This document shows positions 33,228-41,974 of a DNA stretch of 64,000 bases, piece after piece (the stretch's first letter is position 1; each line of letters opens with the position of its first letter). Source of the stretch: Barnesiella propionica (GTDB taxonomy: Bacteria; Bacteroidota; Bacteroidia; Bacteroidales; Barnesiellaceae); contig NZ_JAOQJK010000002.1 in NCBI RefSeq assembly GCF_025567045.1, positions 186,001 to 250,000 on the forward strand, read 5' to 3'. The position numbers and the translations under genes are program-made. Below the pieces are notes generated by a model that made no database searches, was not told the origin of the DNA, and saw only the letters and a program-made list of their open reading frames with translations.

Positions 33228-35324
33228 TTATTTTTCTTTTATTTTTTCTATCCACATTCCCTGTAACCGTATGTCATAATACGGTATTCCCGCTTTTTTG
33301 CATAATTCTCCCCATCTATAGGCCTGTGAGGGATATATATCCGGGGACAATATAATGATTCCCGGTGTATAAAGGCGAAGAATATCCGGCAGCTTCCCTT
33401 TAAAATTTTTATTTATGACTACATAATCGACCGGTATTTTATTTGTCGTGGCGTAGGATCTTTGGGAATTATCTGCAATTACTATTCGTTTTCCATAGTA
33501 TCCGATGAAAGGCGGATGATAATAAATGTTTGCGTCCGACATCGGGCTGTTTATGGAATGGCAGCTTTCCAGTCTATGTCTCATGAGATATTCTTTACAT
33601 AACTCGTAATTTTTTTCCGGATTTATAATACTGTCGGTTGATAAGATATAGCATTTTGCAGGGCTGGACAGGCGGATGTAAGTAGCTTCCCGGGTATCAT
33701 ATATAGCTATATCGGGATATTCTTGTTTTTTGTAAGCCTCGTGAGCATCCCATATAAAGAAAAAAACAGCAAAGAGCATGACTGTGATCAGGTAACGTAT
33801 CTGTCGTGTTCTTAATGCCAGCCATATAAAAAGGAAAAAAATAAAATAGAGAAAAAGATAACGCTCTTCGAGCCATACCCCCTGTATATTACCATAGGGT
33901 ATTTGTCCTATGTAATGAATAAAGTTCAATATGAACTCTACGGATATATTTAAAATATGCACCAACCAGCTTGCATGGAATCCCGAAATTACAGATAAAA
34001 GAACAAGTATTCCGGCTCCTATTATTACGGGAAGAACAGGTAATATCAGCAAATTGGTGAATAGGAATAATAATGGTATTTGATGAAAATAAAATACAGA
34101 TATGGGCAGTGTTCCTACTTGTGCTGCGGAAGAGACAGCAACCATTTTCCCTGTGTATCGTATAATTCCGTTAGTATTTTCACACCAGCGGGTAAGATAA
34201 GGGTATAATAATAAAATAGAAAGTACGGCACTAAAACTTAATTGAAAACTGATGTTGAATAACCATGAGGGGCGGTAGAGAAGCATGAAGAATGCAGAAG
34301 CCAGAAGTGCGTTAATACTACAGTTCCGTCGTCCCAGGACAGGGGCTGTGAGTACAAAGGTGGTCATAATACAAGCTCGTATTACCGACGGTGATAAGCC
34401 GGTAAAAAAAGCATAAAACCAAAGTATGATGATGGTAGCGATAGTTTGTATTCTGCGCATACCAAAGAAACTCAAGGGCCATAAAAGTAAATAAATAAGA
34501 TAGGCGATGATGCCTGTGTGAAGTCCGCTGACCGCTAAAACATGTGACAACCCGGCGGCGGAGAAATCCGCTCGGGTAGATGCTTGCAGGCTACCTGTAT
34601 ATCCCAGAATAAGAGCTTCCAGTAAAGAGAGTACAGGTTTTGACAATCCGCTTTTCCGGAGAGCTTCTATAGCCCTGTCTCTCATTATTTGAGACGAATA
34701 TGTAAGAGAAGACGGAGTAACATATCCCATACGTTTCCAATCTCCGGTTTTTAGGTACTGCGAATATAAGATGCCGTTTCTTTTCATATAACGTGCATAA
34801 TCGAAACTGTATTGGTTGCTGTTGTTCCGGATGATAGAAAGCTGTTGTCTGAATATAATTATATTACCTTCGATCAATGACTCGGATTCAATATCGTTCC
34901 GGAATATCAATGATATTTTTTCATTTTGCGGAACCATTTTTCCGTTACTGTCGCAAAGTGCCGTGACAGTTGCATTTACTTTTAATGATTTTCCGGATAC
35001 TTTGACAGGTGTATCCAGACGGGCAATGGCAGTTGGATATAAAGCTGTATTCCAAACTTTCTTTTGAGGAGTATTTGCAAGAGTAATTAATATGCCTATC
35101 GTAGCGATGAGTAAGAAAGAAGCTATTCCGAATAAGGATTTTTGCCGGTATTGTGAAATTGCCGATGCATGTTTTATGCTGAATGCCCATAATATAATCC
35201 CCGCCATACCTGTAAAAAGATATGTCTGTACCTCAGGAAAGAATTCCTGAATACATATTCCGGTTATCAAAGGTATCAGTAGCCGCAGGAACGGAGTACG
35301 AGATACCAAAGGTATGTCCTGCAT
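33228..35324 (-). CDS. comEC: ComEC/Rec2 family competence channel protein
   Basis: The 698-residue protein has an N-terminal membrane and OB-like region (DUF4131, about 30-190) and the ComEC core with many transmembrane helices (about 215-500), including the family motif SHVLAVSGLHTGIIAYLIY and LSPSVIRACIMTTFVL. The C-terminal 150 residues are hydrophilic and do not show the metal-binding HxHxDH motif of a full metallo-beta-lactamase domain, as in many Bacteroidetes versions. ComEC moves single-stranded DNA across the inner membrane during transformation. No other competence genes are nearby. Confidence 0.9.
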   Translation of the reverse strand: MQDIPLVSRTPFLRLLIPLITGICIQEFFPEVQTYLFTGMAGIILWAFSIKHASAISQYRQKSLFGIASFLLIATIGILITLANTPQKKVWNTALYPTAIARLDTPVKVSGKSLKVNATVTALCDSNGKMVPQNEKISLIFRNDIESESLIEGNIIIFRQQLSIIRNNSNQYSFDYARYMKRNGILYSQYLKTGDWKRMGYVTPSSLTYSSQIMRDRAIEALRKSGLSKPVLSLLEALILGYTGSLQASTRADFSAAGLSHVLAVSGLHTGIIAYLIYLLLWPLSFFGMRRIQTIATIIILWFYAFFTGLSPSVIRACIMTTFVLTAPVLGRRNCSINALLASAFFMLLYRPSWLFNISFQLSFSAVLSILLLYPYLTRWCENTNGIIRYTGKMVAVSSAAQVGTLPISVFYFHQIPLLFLFTNLLILPVLPVIIGAGILVLLSVISGFHASWLVHILNISVEFILNFIHYIGQIPYGNIQGVWLEERYLFLYFIFFLFIWLALRTRQIRYLITVMLFAVFFFIWDAHEAYKKQEYPDIAIYDTREATYIRLSSPAKCYILSTDSIINPEKNYELCKEYLMRHRLESCHSINSPMSDANIYYHPPFIGYYGKRIVIADNSQRSYATTNKIPVDYVVINKNFKGKLPDILRLYTPGIIILSPDIYPSQAYRWGELCKKAGIPYYDIRLQGMWIEKIKEK

Positions 35325-35537
35325 AGTTTAATTGTTCTAACGGCAAAAATAAGAACAAGAATTGGAATAAAGAAATAGAATCTAAACCATGAAAAGAAAT
35401 AATAAAGAATGCACGAACCGGGAAAGATACTTATGCTATATATGAAAATGAAAAATCAAGCGTTTGTATATAGCATCTTAAATGAATAAATATATAAACA
35501 GATTATTCCGAAATGCCGGCAAAATAAGTGTTTTTGT

Positions 35538-36479
35538 TTATAAATATAAAATTACCAGCAAGCTCATAATAGCTATACATATCCATAAAATGATTCCTTG
35601 TACCATAGGTTTGATTCCCACTTGCTTGATTACTGTTTGAGATAAACCGGCTCCAATAAGAAATAATGTGACCGTTAGTCCTTTCTTTGCTATCCATACT
35701 ATGGAACTGCTTATCGATTCAGGAATGTTCAGATAAGTATTTGCTACCATAGCCAGCACGAAAAAGAAGATGAACCAAGGTATTGAGATTTTACCCGACT
35801 TTTCTTTGAACAGGAATGTCGTGATGATAGCCATAGGGATGATCCATAATGCCCGGGTCAGTTTGACCAGAGTGGCTATTTCAAGGGCTTTGCTGCCGTA
35901 GGCCGCTCCGGCCCCTACAACCGAGCTGGTATCATGTATGGCGATAGCGGCCCACATTCCGAATTGCTCCTGGGTCATTTCCAGCCAATGGCCTATCGGT
36001 GGGAATATGAACAAAGCTATTGCGTTAAGAATGAATACAGTACCCAATGCTACAGACATTTGGTTACTATCAGCTTTAAGTACTGGAGCTACGGCCGCGA
36101 TAGCACTGCCACCGCAAATGGCCGTTCCCGATGAGATAAGATATGATGTCTTTTTGTTTACTTGCAGTTTCCGTCCTATAAGAAACCCCAGGATCATAAC
36201 CATAGCTACGGAAATGATGGTGAACATCATACCTTCTTTTCCCGCTTTGAGAGATTCGTGTAAGTTCATTCCGAATCCTAATCCTACGACAGATATCTGT
36301 AATAGATATTTAGAACATTTTTTGCTGAATTTAGGAAAGGGCTGACCGGCTGTGAGAGCGAAAGCAAGACCGGCAAATAATGCTACGGCCGGGGATACAC
36401 CGGGAATTAAAGTCAGCAATAATAAGATAATAAAGATGATACGATTGTTTTTTTGCAGGAACGTCAAAAGAGGTTTCAT
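35538..36479 (-). CDS. YeiH family (UPF0324) putative anion exporter
   Basis: The 313-residue protein has about ten hydrophobic segments and conserved UPF0324 motifs: TLIPGVSPAVALFAGLAFALTAGQ, KYLLQISVVGLGFGMNL, ISSGTAICGGSAIAAVAPVLKA, AIAIHDTSSVVGAGAAYG and FLIGAGLSQTVIKQVG. Members have been proposed to export sulfate or related sulfonates; transport has not been shown for most. A LysR regulator gene lies 96 nt upstream on the same strand, similar to the yeiE-yeiH pairing in enterobacteria. Confidence 0.88.
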   Translation of the reverse strand: MKPLLTFLQKNNRIIFIILLLLTLIPGVSPAVALFAGLAFALTAGQPFPKFSKKCSKYLLQISVVGLGFGMNLHESLKAGKEGMMFTIISVAMVMILGFLIGRKLQVNKKTSYLISSGTAICGGSAIAAVAPVLKADSNQMSVALGTVFILNAIALFIFPPIGHWLEMTQEQFGMWAAIAIHDTSSVVGAGAAYGSKALEIATLVKLTRALWIIPMAIITTFLFKEKSGKISIPWFIFFFVLAMVANTYLNIPESISSSIVWIAKKGLTVTLFLIGAGLSQTVIKQVGIKPMVQGIILWICIAIMSLLVILYL

Positions 36480-36575
36480 TTTTTCTTATTTTTATTTTCG
36501 GATGCAAAAGTAACAAGAGATAATAATATATCCTTATCAATAATAGATATGTATCATAACTAAAAGTTATAATAT

Positions 36576-37463
36576 TTAAAACTGCTTTGTTACATAACGG
36601 ATAAAATCTTTTTCCAGCCCGTTGCCTTCCCCTTGCTTTTGTACGAAACAAAACATCCGTTCGCAAGAAAAATCCTCTATATCTATAATTCTTAATTTGC
36701 CGGTTGTAAGCTCATTCATCACTGCTTGGATAGAGATTATTCCCAGGCAGTCGGTATTTTCTATAAAGCGTTTTATACTTTCGGTGCTTCCCAGTTGCAT
36801 GACGATTTGAAGAGAAGATAGCTTGATATGGTGCTCGTTTAAAGAATTCTCAAGAACTTCCAGGCTTCCCGAACCTGCTTCCCGAAGTACTATAGGCAAT
36901 TTTTGAAGTTCGCTTAATGTTATTTCATCCAGTTCGGCCAATTTCCCGGATGTACGCGTTACCAGTACCAATTCATCTTTCATGAACGGAGTATAGTGCA
37001 GGTGAGACTGGCGGCTGTAGCCTTCGACCAATCCGAGGTCTATCCTGTGTTCGTCCAATGCTTTTTCAATTTCTCGTGTATTTCCGTTAACGAGAGAGAG
37101 TTTGATATGCTTGAATTTTTGTATAAAAGAAGCCAAGTAACCGGGCAGTACGTATTGTGCGATAGTGGTACTCGCTCCCAGTCTCAACTCTCCCATATGG
37201 CGTTCGCTCAATAAATTCATTTCAAAATCAAGTTGCCGGTATTGTCCCAGGATTTTTTCAGCATGGCTTAACAGTAGTTCTCCATCGGCTGTAAGTGAAA
37301 TATGGGTTCCTTTGCGTTCGAAAAGACGTATTTTATATTCAGCTTCCAGTTCTTGTATATGTTTACTGATTGCCGGCTGGCTTATAAATAATTCTTTTGA
37401 AGCTTTTGTGAAACTCAGGTTCCGGGCTACACTGCAAAAGACTTTCAGTCTGAAGTCGATCAT
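36576..37463 (-). CDS. LysR family transcriptional regulator
   Basis: The 295-residue protein has an N-terminal winged HTH (FRLKVFCSVARNLSFTKASKELFISQPAISKHIQELE) and a type 2 periplasmic-binding-like effector domain (about 90-290). It resembles YeiE/CysB-like regulators. Its gene precedes yeiH by 96 nt in the same direction and follows aroE by 23 nt, so it may share the aroE transcript while controlling yeiH. The effector is unknown. Confidence 0.9.
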   Translation of the reverse strand: MIDFRLKVFCSVARNLSFTKASKELFISQPAISKHIQELEAEYKIRLFERKGTHISLTADGELLLSHAEKILGQYRQLDFEMNLLSERHMGELRLGASTTIAQYVLPGYLASFIQKFKHIKLSLVNGNTREIEKALDEHRIDLGLVEGYSRQSHLHYTPFMKDELVLVTRTSGKLAELDEITLSELQKLPIVLREAGSGSLEVLENSLNEHHIKLSSLQIVMQLGSTESIKRFIENTDCLGIISIQAVMNELTTGKLRIIDIEDFSCERMFCFVQKQGEGNGLEKDFIRYVTKQF

Positions 37464-37486
37464 ATGTGCAATATTATTATATTCTT

Positions 37487-38230
37487 TTATTCATTCCATA
37501 TGTTCCAGGCAGCGAATGCCTGAAGAAGGAGCATTTCCAGTCCGTTCTTTGCTTCTGCTCCATATTGCTTTGCCTTTTTCATGAAAAGCGTTTCGTCCGG
37601 ATTGTAAATCAGGTCGTAACACAAATGTTGGCTGTTCATTAAATGATAAGGGATGTCAGGACAATTGTCTTCATGCGGGTACATACCTACCGGAGTGGTA
37701 TTAATAATTATTTTATGCGTGTCCATGATGTCTGGTGTCAATTCCGCGTAAGTCAGGCGGCCGGGTGTGGCTGTTCGGGAAACGTATGTAGGTTCTATTT
37801 TTAAAGATTCCAGCCCGCAAAATACGGCTTTGGCGGCGCCTCCGGTTCCTAATACCAGCGCCTTATTCCGCTCCGGCGTGAGTAGCGGACTTATAGAGTC
37901 GGTAAAACCTACGACATCGGAGTTATAGCCTTTTAATGTGAGCCTTCCTTTCGAACGGATGAATTTTATTACATTTACCGCTCCGATACGGGCGGCCGTT
38001 TCATCCATTTCATCCATATAGGCGATGACTTTTTCCTTGTATGGAATGGTGACGTTCATTCCTGCAAGTCCAGGGTTTGTGTCTATAATTCTTTTTAATT
38101 CTTCAATTCGGGGAATTTCGAAGTTTATATATTCGGCATTTATTTTTTCCATCTCGAACTTCTCATTGAAATATGATTTCGAAAAAGAATGAATGAGCGG
38201 GTAGCCGATTAGCCCGTAGATCTGTTTCAT
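37487..38230 (-). CDS. aroE: Shikimate dehydrogenase
   Basis: The 247-residue protein matches AroE: the shikimate-binding GYPLIHSFSKSYFNEKF and AGMNVTIPYKEKVI (catalytic Lys), NSDVVGF with the catalytic Asp, the nucleotide-binding LVLGTGGAAKAVF and the C-terminal NGLEMLLLQAFAAWNIW. It reduces 3-dehydroshikimate to shikimate with NADPH. At 247 residues it is slightly shorter than E. coli AroE, which is normal in Bacteroidetes. It lies 17 nt after gldB and 23 nt before the LysR gene. Confidence 0.95.
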   Translation of the reverse strand: MKQIYGLIGYPLIHSFSKSYFNEKFEMEKINAEYINFEIPRIEELKRIIDTNPGLAGMNVTIPYKEKVIAYMDEMDETAARIGAVNVIKFIRSKGRLTLKGYNSDVVGFTDSISPLLTPERNKALVLGTGGAAKAVFCGLESLKIEPTYVSRTATPGRLTYAELTPDIMDTHKIIINTTPVGMYPHEDNCPDIPYHLMNSQHLCYDLIYNPDETLFMKKAKQYGAEAKNGLEMLLLQAFAAWNIWNE

Positions 38231-38247
38231 AATTTAAAACCTTAAAA

Positions 38248-39267
38248 TTATCCTTTGTACTTCGATTGTTTTAAAACGGTATTTGCCATGTCTTGCCGGA
38301 TGATGTCTGTAATATTTGCTTCCGGTACATTCCTGAGATATGCTTTCACCAACTGGTACCCGATCCATCGGCCGGTTCTTCCGGGAGATTCAGCCGTTAA
38401 AGGGGAAGTAAAAGGAGCCGGGTTCAAATATTTGTTTTGTAAAAGCATATCGCCCGAGAACAGATGTTTTTCACTTACCATTTTGTTCCATATTTTAGAT
38501 TCATTTTTCCGGCACCAGTCCAGTTGCTCTTGACTGAAACCGAGAAGATCTTCTTCCTTTTTATCGGGGAATATCTGTTCAAGCAGGTATATCACAGCAC
38601 CTTCATAAACAATATGGTCCAGTAGGGTGGCATTTTCTTTCCGGAAAGGTTCTTCGGTATAAATAACAGCTGATATTATATCCAGAGGAATTTGACGCCG
38701 TATTTTACTTTTTAGCTCGTAATCATAAAAGAGGCCTTTATATAACCGATAATCACTTCCAAGGTAATTGTCTATGGATACGGAAATAAGGCTGTCTGCG
38801 ATGATAACAGGAACACCCAGACCTGATACATGCGATAGAATCCGGGGGACTTTGTATTCCGGGAAGAAAGCTCCGTATCGTCCGAAAGCTTCGGATAAAT
38901 TATTCTCCAGGTCCGACATATCCGAGTATTCATCCTCACAGTCGGCGTATAGTACCTTAACAGCCGTATCGCTGACGAATCGTTTTAACCCGGGAAGGTA
39001 TCCTGGGGCAGTTTCCGGAGAAAGTTTTAATATGGATTGACAATACAAGGAAAAAAAAGGTGAATATTTTTTTCTGAAATTATCCCGGAATACGGAATCT
39101 TCTGAAGATACATATTCAGGCAGATGCCGGTCAAAACGTTCAATATGGATGGGAAGTATTTGTGTTGTTATGATTTTTCGCTTGCTGTCTTTACAGGCGG
39201 TAGCGATAAATATAATACTGATGGTTAAAATACCGGTTTTTAATTTTCTGTACAGGATCTTACTCAT
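38248..39267 (-). CDS. GldB family lipoprotein
   Basis: The 339-residue protein starts with a lipoprotein signal (MSKILYRKLKTGILTISIIF, lipobox ATAC) and matches GldB/DUF2268-like sequences, with IERFDRHLPEYV, FFPEYKVPRILSHVSGLGVPVIIADS, LDIISAVIYTEEP and the C-terminal GRWIGYQLVKAYL. In Flavobacterium, GldB is needed for gliding; in non-gliding Bacteroidales the role is unclear and may be in the envelope. It is first in the gldB-aroE-lysR-yeiH minus-strand run. A minus-strand TATTTTTG box (39302-39295) lies just upstream. Confidence 0.82.
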   Translation of the reverse strand: MSKILYRKLKTGILTISIIFIATACKDSKRKIITTQILPIHIERFDRHLPEYVSSEDSVFRDNFRKKYSPFFSLYCQSILKLSPETAPGYLPGLKRFVSDTAVKVLYADCEDEYSDMSDLENNLSEAFGRYGAFFPEYKVPRILSHVSGLGVPVIIADSLISVSIDNYLGSDYRLYKGLFYDYELKSKIRRQIPLDIISAVIYTEEPFRKENATLLDHIVYEGAVIYLLEQIFPDKKEEDLLGFSQEQLDWCRKNESKIWNKMVSEKHLFSGDMLLQNKYLNPAPFTSPLTAESPGRTGRWIGYQLVKAYLRNVPEANITDIIRQDMANTVLKQSKYKG

Positions 39268-39294
39268 TTGCTTTCGAGATTTTTTTCAGTGATG

Positions 39295-39302
39295 CAAAAA
39301 TA
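39295..39302 (-). promoter_or_regulatory. -7 promoter box of gldB
   Basis: TATTTTTG on the minus strand matches TAnnTTTG, 28 nt before the gldB ATG. The -33 is not convincing. Confidence 0.4.
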
Positions 39303-39405
39303 AAAGATTTATTCTTAAATGACCGGCTCCGGCTCCTATACTTTGTTAATATGTGTCCAGAAATAAAAATGAGATTGAAATCCTCTTAAATTTCTTCATA
39401 TTTTG

Positions 39406-39413
39406 TACCTTTG
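39406..39413 (+). promoter_or_regulatory. -7 promoter box of the amidase gene
   Basis: TACCTTTG matches TAnnTTTG and lies 109 nt before the amidase ATG, implying an untranslated leader of about 100 nt. The -33 is weak. Confidence 0.45.
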
Positions 39414-39521
39414 TAAGATATTTTTGATTAAGCATGTTTTTATTTGAAGTAATCTGCATTTACAGTATTTTGTTGAATAAATAACATGTAATTGTATGAA
39501 AGTAGTATCGTATATTGAGAG

Positions 39522-40694
39522 ATGAATATTACAAAGATAATAGGTAAAGTCGCTATCCTGACCATGATTATGATATGTGCATTTCCTGCCGGTTATGCCA
39601 AAGATTTTGTTTTGGTAATAGATGCAGGACATGGAGGACATGATTCCGGCGCAATAGGGGCTCACGCTAAAGAAAAGAATATTAACCTGGGAGTTGCTCT
39701 TAAGCTGGGTAAAATGGTGAAAGAGAATATTCCTGGTGTAAAAGTAGTCTATACCCGTAAGAACGATACATTTCTTACCTTGCAGGAACGGGCTGATGTA
39801 GCGAATAAAGCCGGAGGAGATTTGTTCATTTCTATTCATACCAATTCGGTGGACCGTAAATCTCCCAACCGCAAATCGGTGAACGGTGCATCTACCTATA
39901 CGTTAGGGCTCCATCGTACCCGGGAGAATCTGGAAGTCGCTAAAAGGGAAAACTCCGTTATATTATTGGAAAAAGATTTTTCTACCCGTTATGAAGGTTT
40001 CGATCCTAATTCGTCCGAGTCTTATATTATTTTTGAATTTCAGCAGGATAAGCATATGGAACAAAGCGTGAATTTCGCATCTGATATACAACGTCAATTT
40101 AGATCGGTTGCCGGACGTGCGGATAAGGGTGTGAGACAAGCGGGATTCTGGGTGCTGGCTAAAACCAGTATGCCGTCGGTGTTGGTTGAGCTTGATTTTA
40201 TTTGTAATCCTAAGGTTGAGAATTTTCTTTCTTCGGAAGAAGGCCAGCGTAAAATGGCAAAATCTATATATAACGCTTTTGTGGCGTTTAAGTCCGACTA
40301 CGACAGAAAACAAAATTCTAATCGGTCTAAAGCGGAGAATACCCGGGAAAACCTTCCGGTGGAGCAGGTAGTGGAATTACCGGAAGAAAAAAATAAGAAT
40401 GTTTCGCAGAAACAAGTAACGGACAATGAACAAAAGAGCGCGGTTAACAATACCGGGAAAACAGTGTATAAGATACAGCTGTTAACTTCGCCTAAAAAGT
40501 TACCTTTGAGTTCTTCTCATTTCAAAGGTCTCTCTTCCAAATCGATCGATTATTACTATGAGAATAATCTTTATAAGTATACGTATGGAGAATTTACCAG
40601 TCAGGCAGAGATAAGACGGGAATTTTCTAAGATAAAGAAGACTTTTAAAGATGCTTTTATTGTTTCTTTTAAGGATGGTAAAAGAGTAAAGTAA
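39522..40694 (+). CDS. N-acetylmuramoyl-L-alanine amidase (Amidase_3)
   Basis: The 390-residue secreted protein has a signal peptide (MNITKIIGKV...PAGYA) and an Amidase_3 domain with zinc ligands His37 (DAGHGGHDSGA), Glu51 (KEKNINLG) and His106 (SIHTNSVD), and the catalytic Glu223 (SVLVELDFICNP). A Lys/Glu/Asn-rich linker follows, then a C-terminal SPOR-like segment (about 308-388: VYKIQLLTSPKKLPL ... FVSFKDGK-like end). It cleaves the amide bond between MurNAc and L-Ala, usually for septum splitting. The MCE-domain gene follows after 45 nt. Confidence 0.92.
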   Translation: MNITKIIGKVAILTMIMICAFPAGYAKDFVLVIDAGHGGHDSGAIGAHAKEKNINLGVALKLGKMVKENIPGVKVVYTRKNDTFLTLQERADVANKAGGDLFISIHTNSVDRKSPNRKSVNGASTYTLGLHRTRENLEVAKRENSVILLEKDFSTRYEGFDPNSSESYIIFEFQQDKHMEQSVNFASDIQRQFRSVAGRADKGVRQAGFWVLAKTSMPSVLVELDFICNPKVENFLSSEEGQRKMAKSIYNAFVAFKSDYDRKQNSNRSKAENTRENLPVEQVVELPEEKNKNVSQKQVTDNEQKSAVNNTGKTVYKIQLLTSPKKLPLSSSHFKGLSSKSIDYYYENNLYKYTYGEFTSQAEIRREFSKIKKTFKDAFIVSFKDGKRVK

Positions 40695-40739
40695 TTTGGA
40701 TGCAGAATTTATTTAGATAGATCATATAAACAAATAAAA

Positions 40740-41633
40740 ATGAAGAAACTATTTACGAAAGAGGTGGTTATTGCCCTTTCGGTTATCGTAAGTGTAGCGA
40801 TTTTAGTGACCGGGATAAATTATCTTAAAGGTGTAAATATACTTAAGCCTACTAATTATTATAATATACAATATCATAATGTAACCGGTCTTACGGTTTC
40901 TACCCCTGTGCTGATCGACGGATTTAAAGTCGGTTTGGTACGGGAAATCGTATATGACTATGAAAAACCCGGTAATATCAATGTAGAAATTGATCTGGAT
41001 AAAAAATTGAAAATTCCCGAAGGAAGTAAAGCCATTATTGAGGTCGATATGTTAGGTACGGCTTCTATCGTATTGAAATTAAATAAATATGTGAGTGAAT
41101 ATCACAAAGTAGGGGATTATTTAGAAGGAGAAGTAAATCAGGGTCTGATGGGGAAATTACAGAACGACATTATACCCCAGGCCGCTAATTTGTTGCCTAA
41201 GCTGGACAGTATTCTCGTATGCGTGCAAGCTATCGTTTCAAATCCGGCCCTCGGTTCTTCTATTACCCGTTTGGACCGGATGACGGCAGAGTTGGAATCA
41301 TCTTCGATACAATTGTCCCGGATGATGAAAAAAGATATTCCCGTAATATTAGGAAATGTATCGGAAATATCTTCCAATGTAAATACTTTAACTGGCGATT
41401 TACAGGAGTTACCTCTGAAAAGTACGATGAATTCGGTAAATGAAACGGCAGAAAACCTTAAGTTCATAACGGGACAATTACGGGCTACGGACAATACGGT
41501 GGGACTTCTTATCAATGACCGTTCTTTATATGACCGCTTGAACAGTACGGTAGGAAATGCCGATTCTTTATTGGTGGATTTGAGGTTACATCCGAAACGT
41601 TATGTGCATTTCTCAGTATTTGGTAGAAAATAA
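40740..41633 (+). CDS. MlaD/MCE-domain lipid transport protein
   Basis: The 297-residue protein has one N-terminal transmembrane helix (EVVIALSVIVSVAILVTGINYLKG) and an MCE domain (about 38-120, with YNIQYHNVTGLTVSTPVLIDGFKVGLVREI). A helical C-terminal part follows (about 130-270). MCE proteins form hexameric rings that carry phospholipids between the membranes. The ATPase and permease partners are not adjacent here. It is 45 nt after the amidase and probably on the same transcript. Confidence 0.9.
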   Translation: MKKLFTKEVVIALSVIVSVAILVTGINYLKGVNILKPTNYYNIQYHNVTGLTVSTPVLIDGFKVGLVREIVYDYEKPGNINVEIDLDKKLKIPEGSKAIIEVDMLGTASIVLKLNKYVSEYHKVGDYLEGEVNQGLMGKLQNDIIPQAANLLPKLDSILVCVQAIVSNPALGSSITRLDRMTAELESSSIQLSRMMKKDIPVILGNVSEISSNVNTLTGDLQELPLKSTMNSVNETAENLKFITGQLRATDNTVGLLINDRSLYDRLNSTVGNADSLLVDLRLHPKRYVHFSVFGRK

Positions 41634-41974
41634 GAATAAATTTTATTATTTAGAATCAGTATAAATAAACTTGCAAGGGGCGTTTTTTTTATTAAAGACG
41701 ATAAAGAGCTTTAATATACATCTTTTTATGCTTGGTGCCCAGTTATATGTATGTCGCTTATTGAATTTATATTTTTTGTAAGTATTTGATATATAGCATA
41801 GTAATGAATAAAAACATTCTGTTTGAATCTAATTTCGTAAGAGTGACATAAATAATTGTAAAACAAACAGTTGTAATATCTTTGTAAAATGCAAAAAAAA
41901 AACCGTTTGTTTTTGAAAAAAATAAGTTGAAATTTTGTATTCCGAATAATTTTTTTGATAGAAGATTTTTAGAG
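41634..41974. other. Intergenic region upstream of dnaA
   Basis: This 341-nt AT-rich region contains the dnaA promoter (41855-41884). No TTATCCACA-type DnaA box cluster and no gene were found, so it is not called as a replication origin. Confidence 0.55.
41855..41884 (+). promoter_or_regulatory. Promoter of dnaA
   Basis: ATTG (41855-41858), 18 nt, TATCTTTG (41877-41884) fit the Bacteroidetes consensus; initiation near 41891 leaves a leader of about 85 nt. Confidence 0.7.

Noticed and set aside
41634..41974. Possible replication origin at dnaA
   Set aside because: No TTATCCACA-type boxes or repeated AT-rich 13-mers were found.
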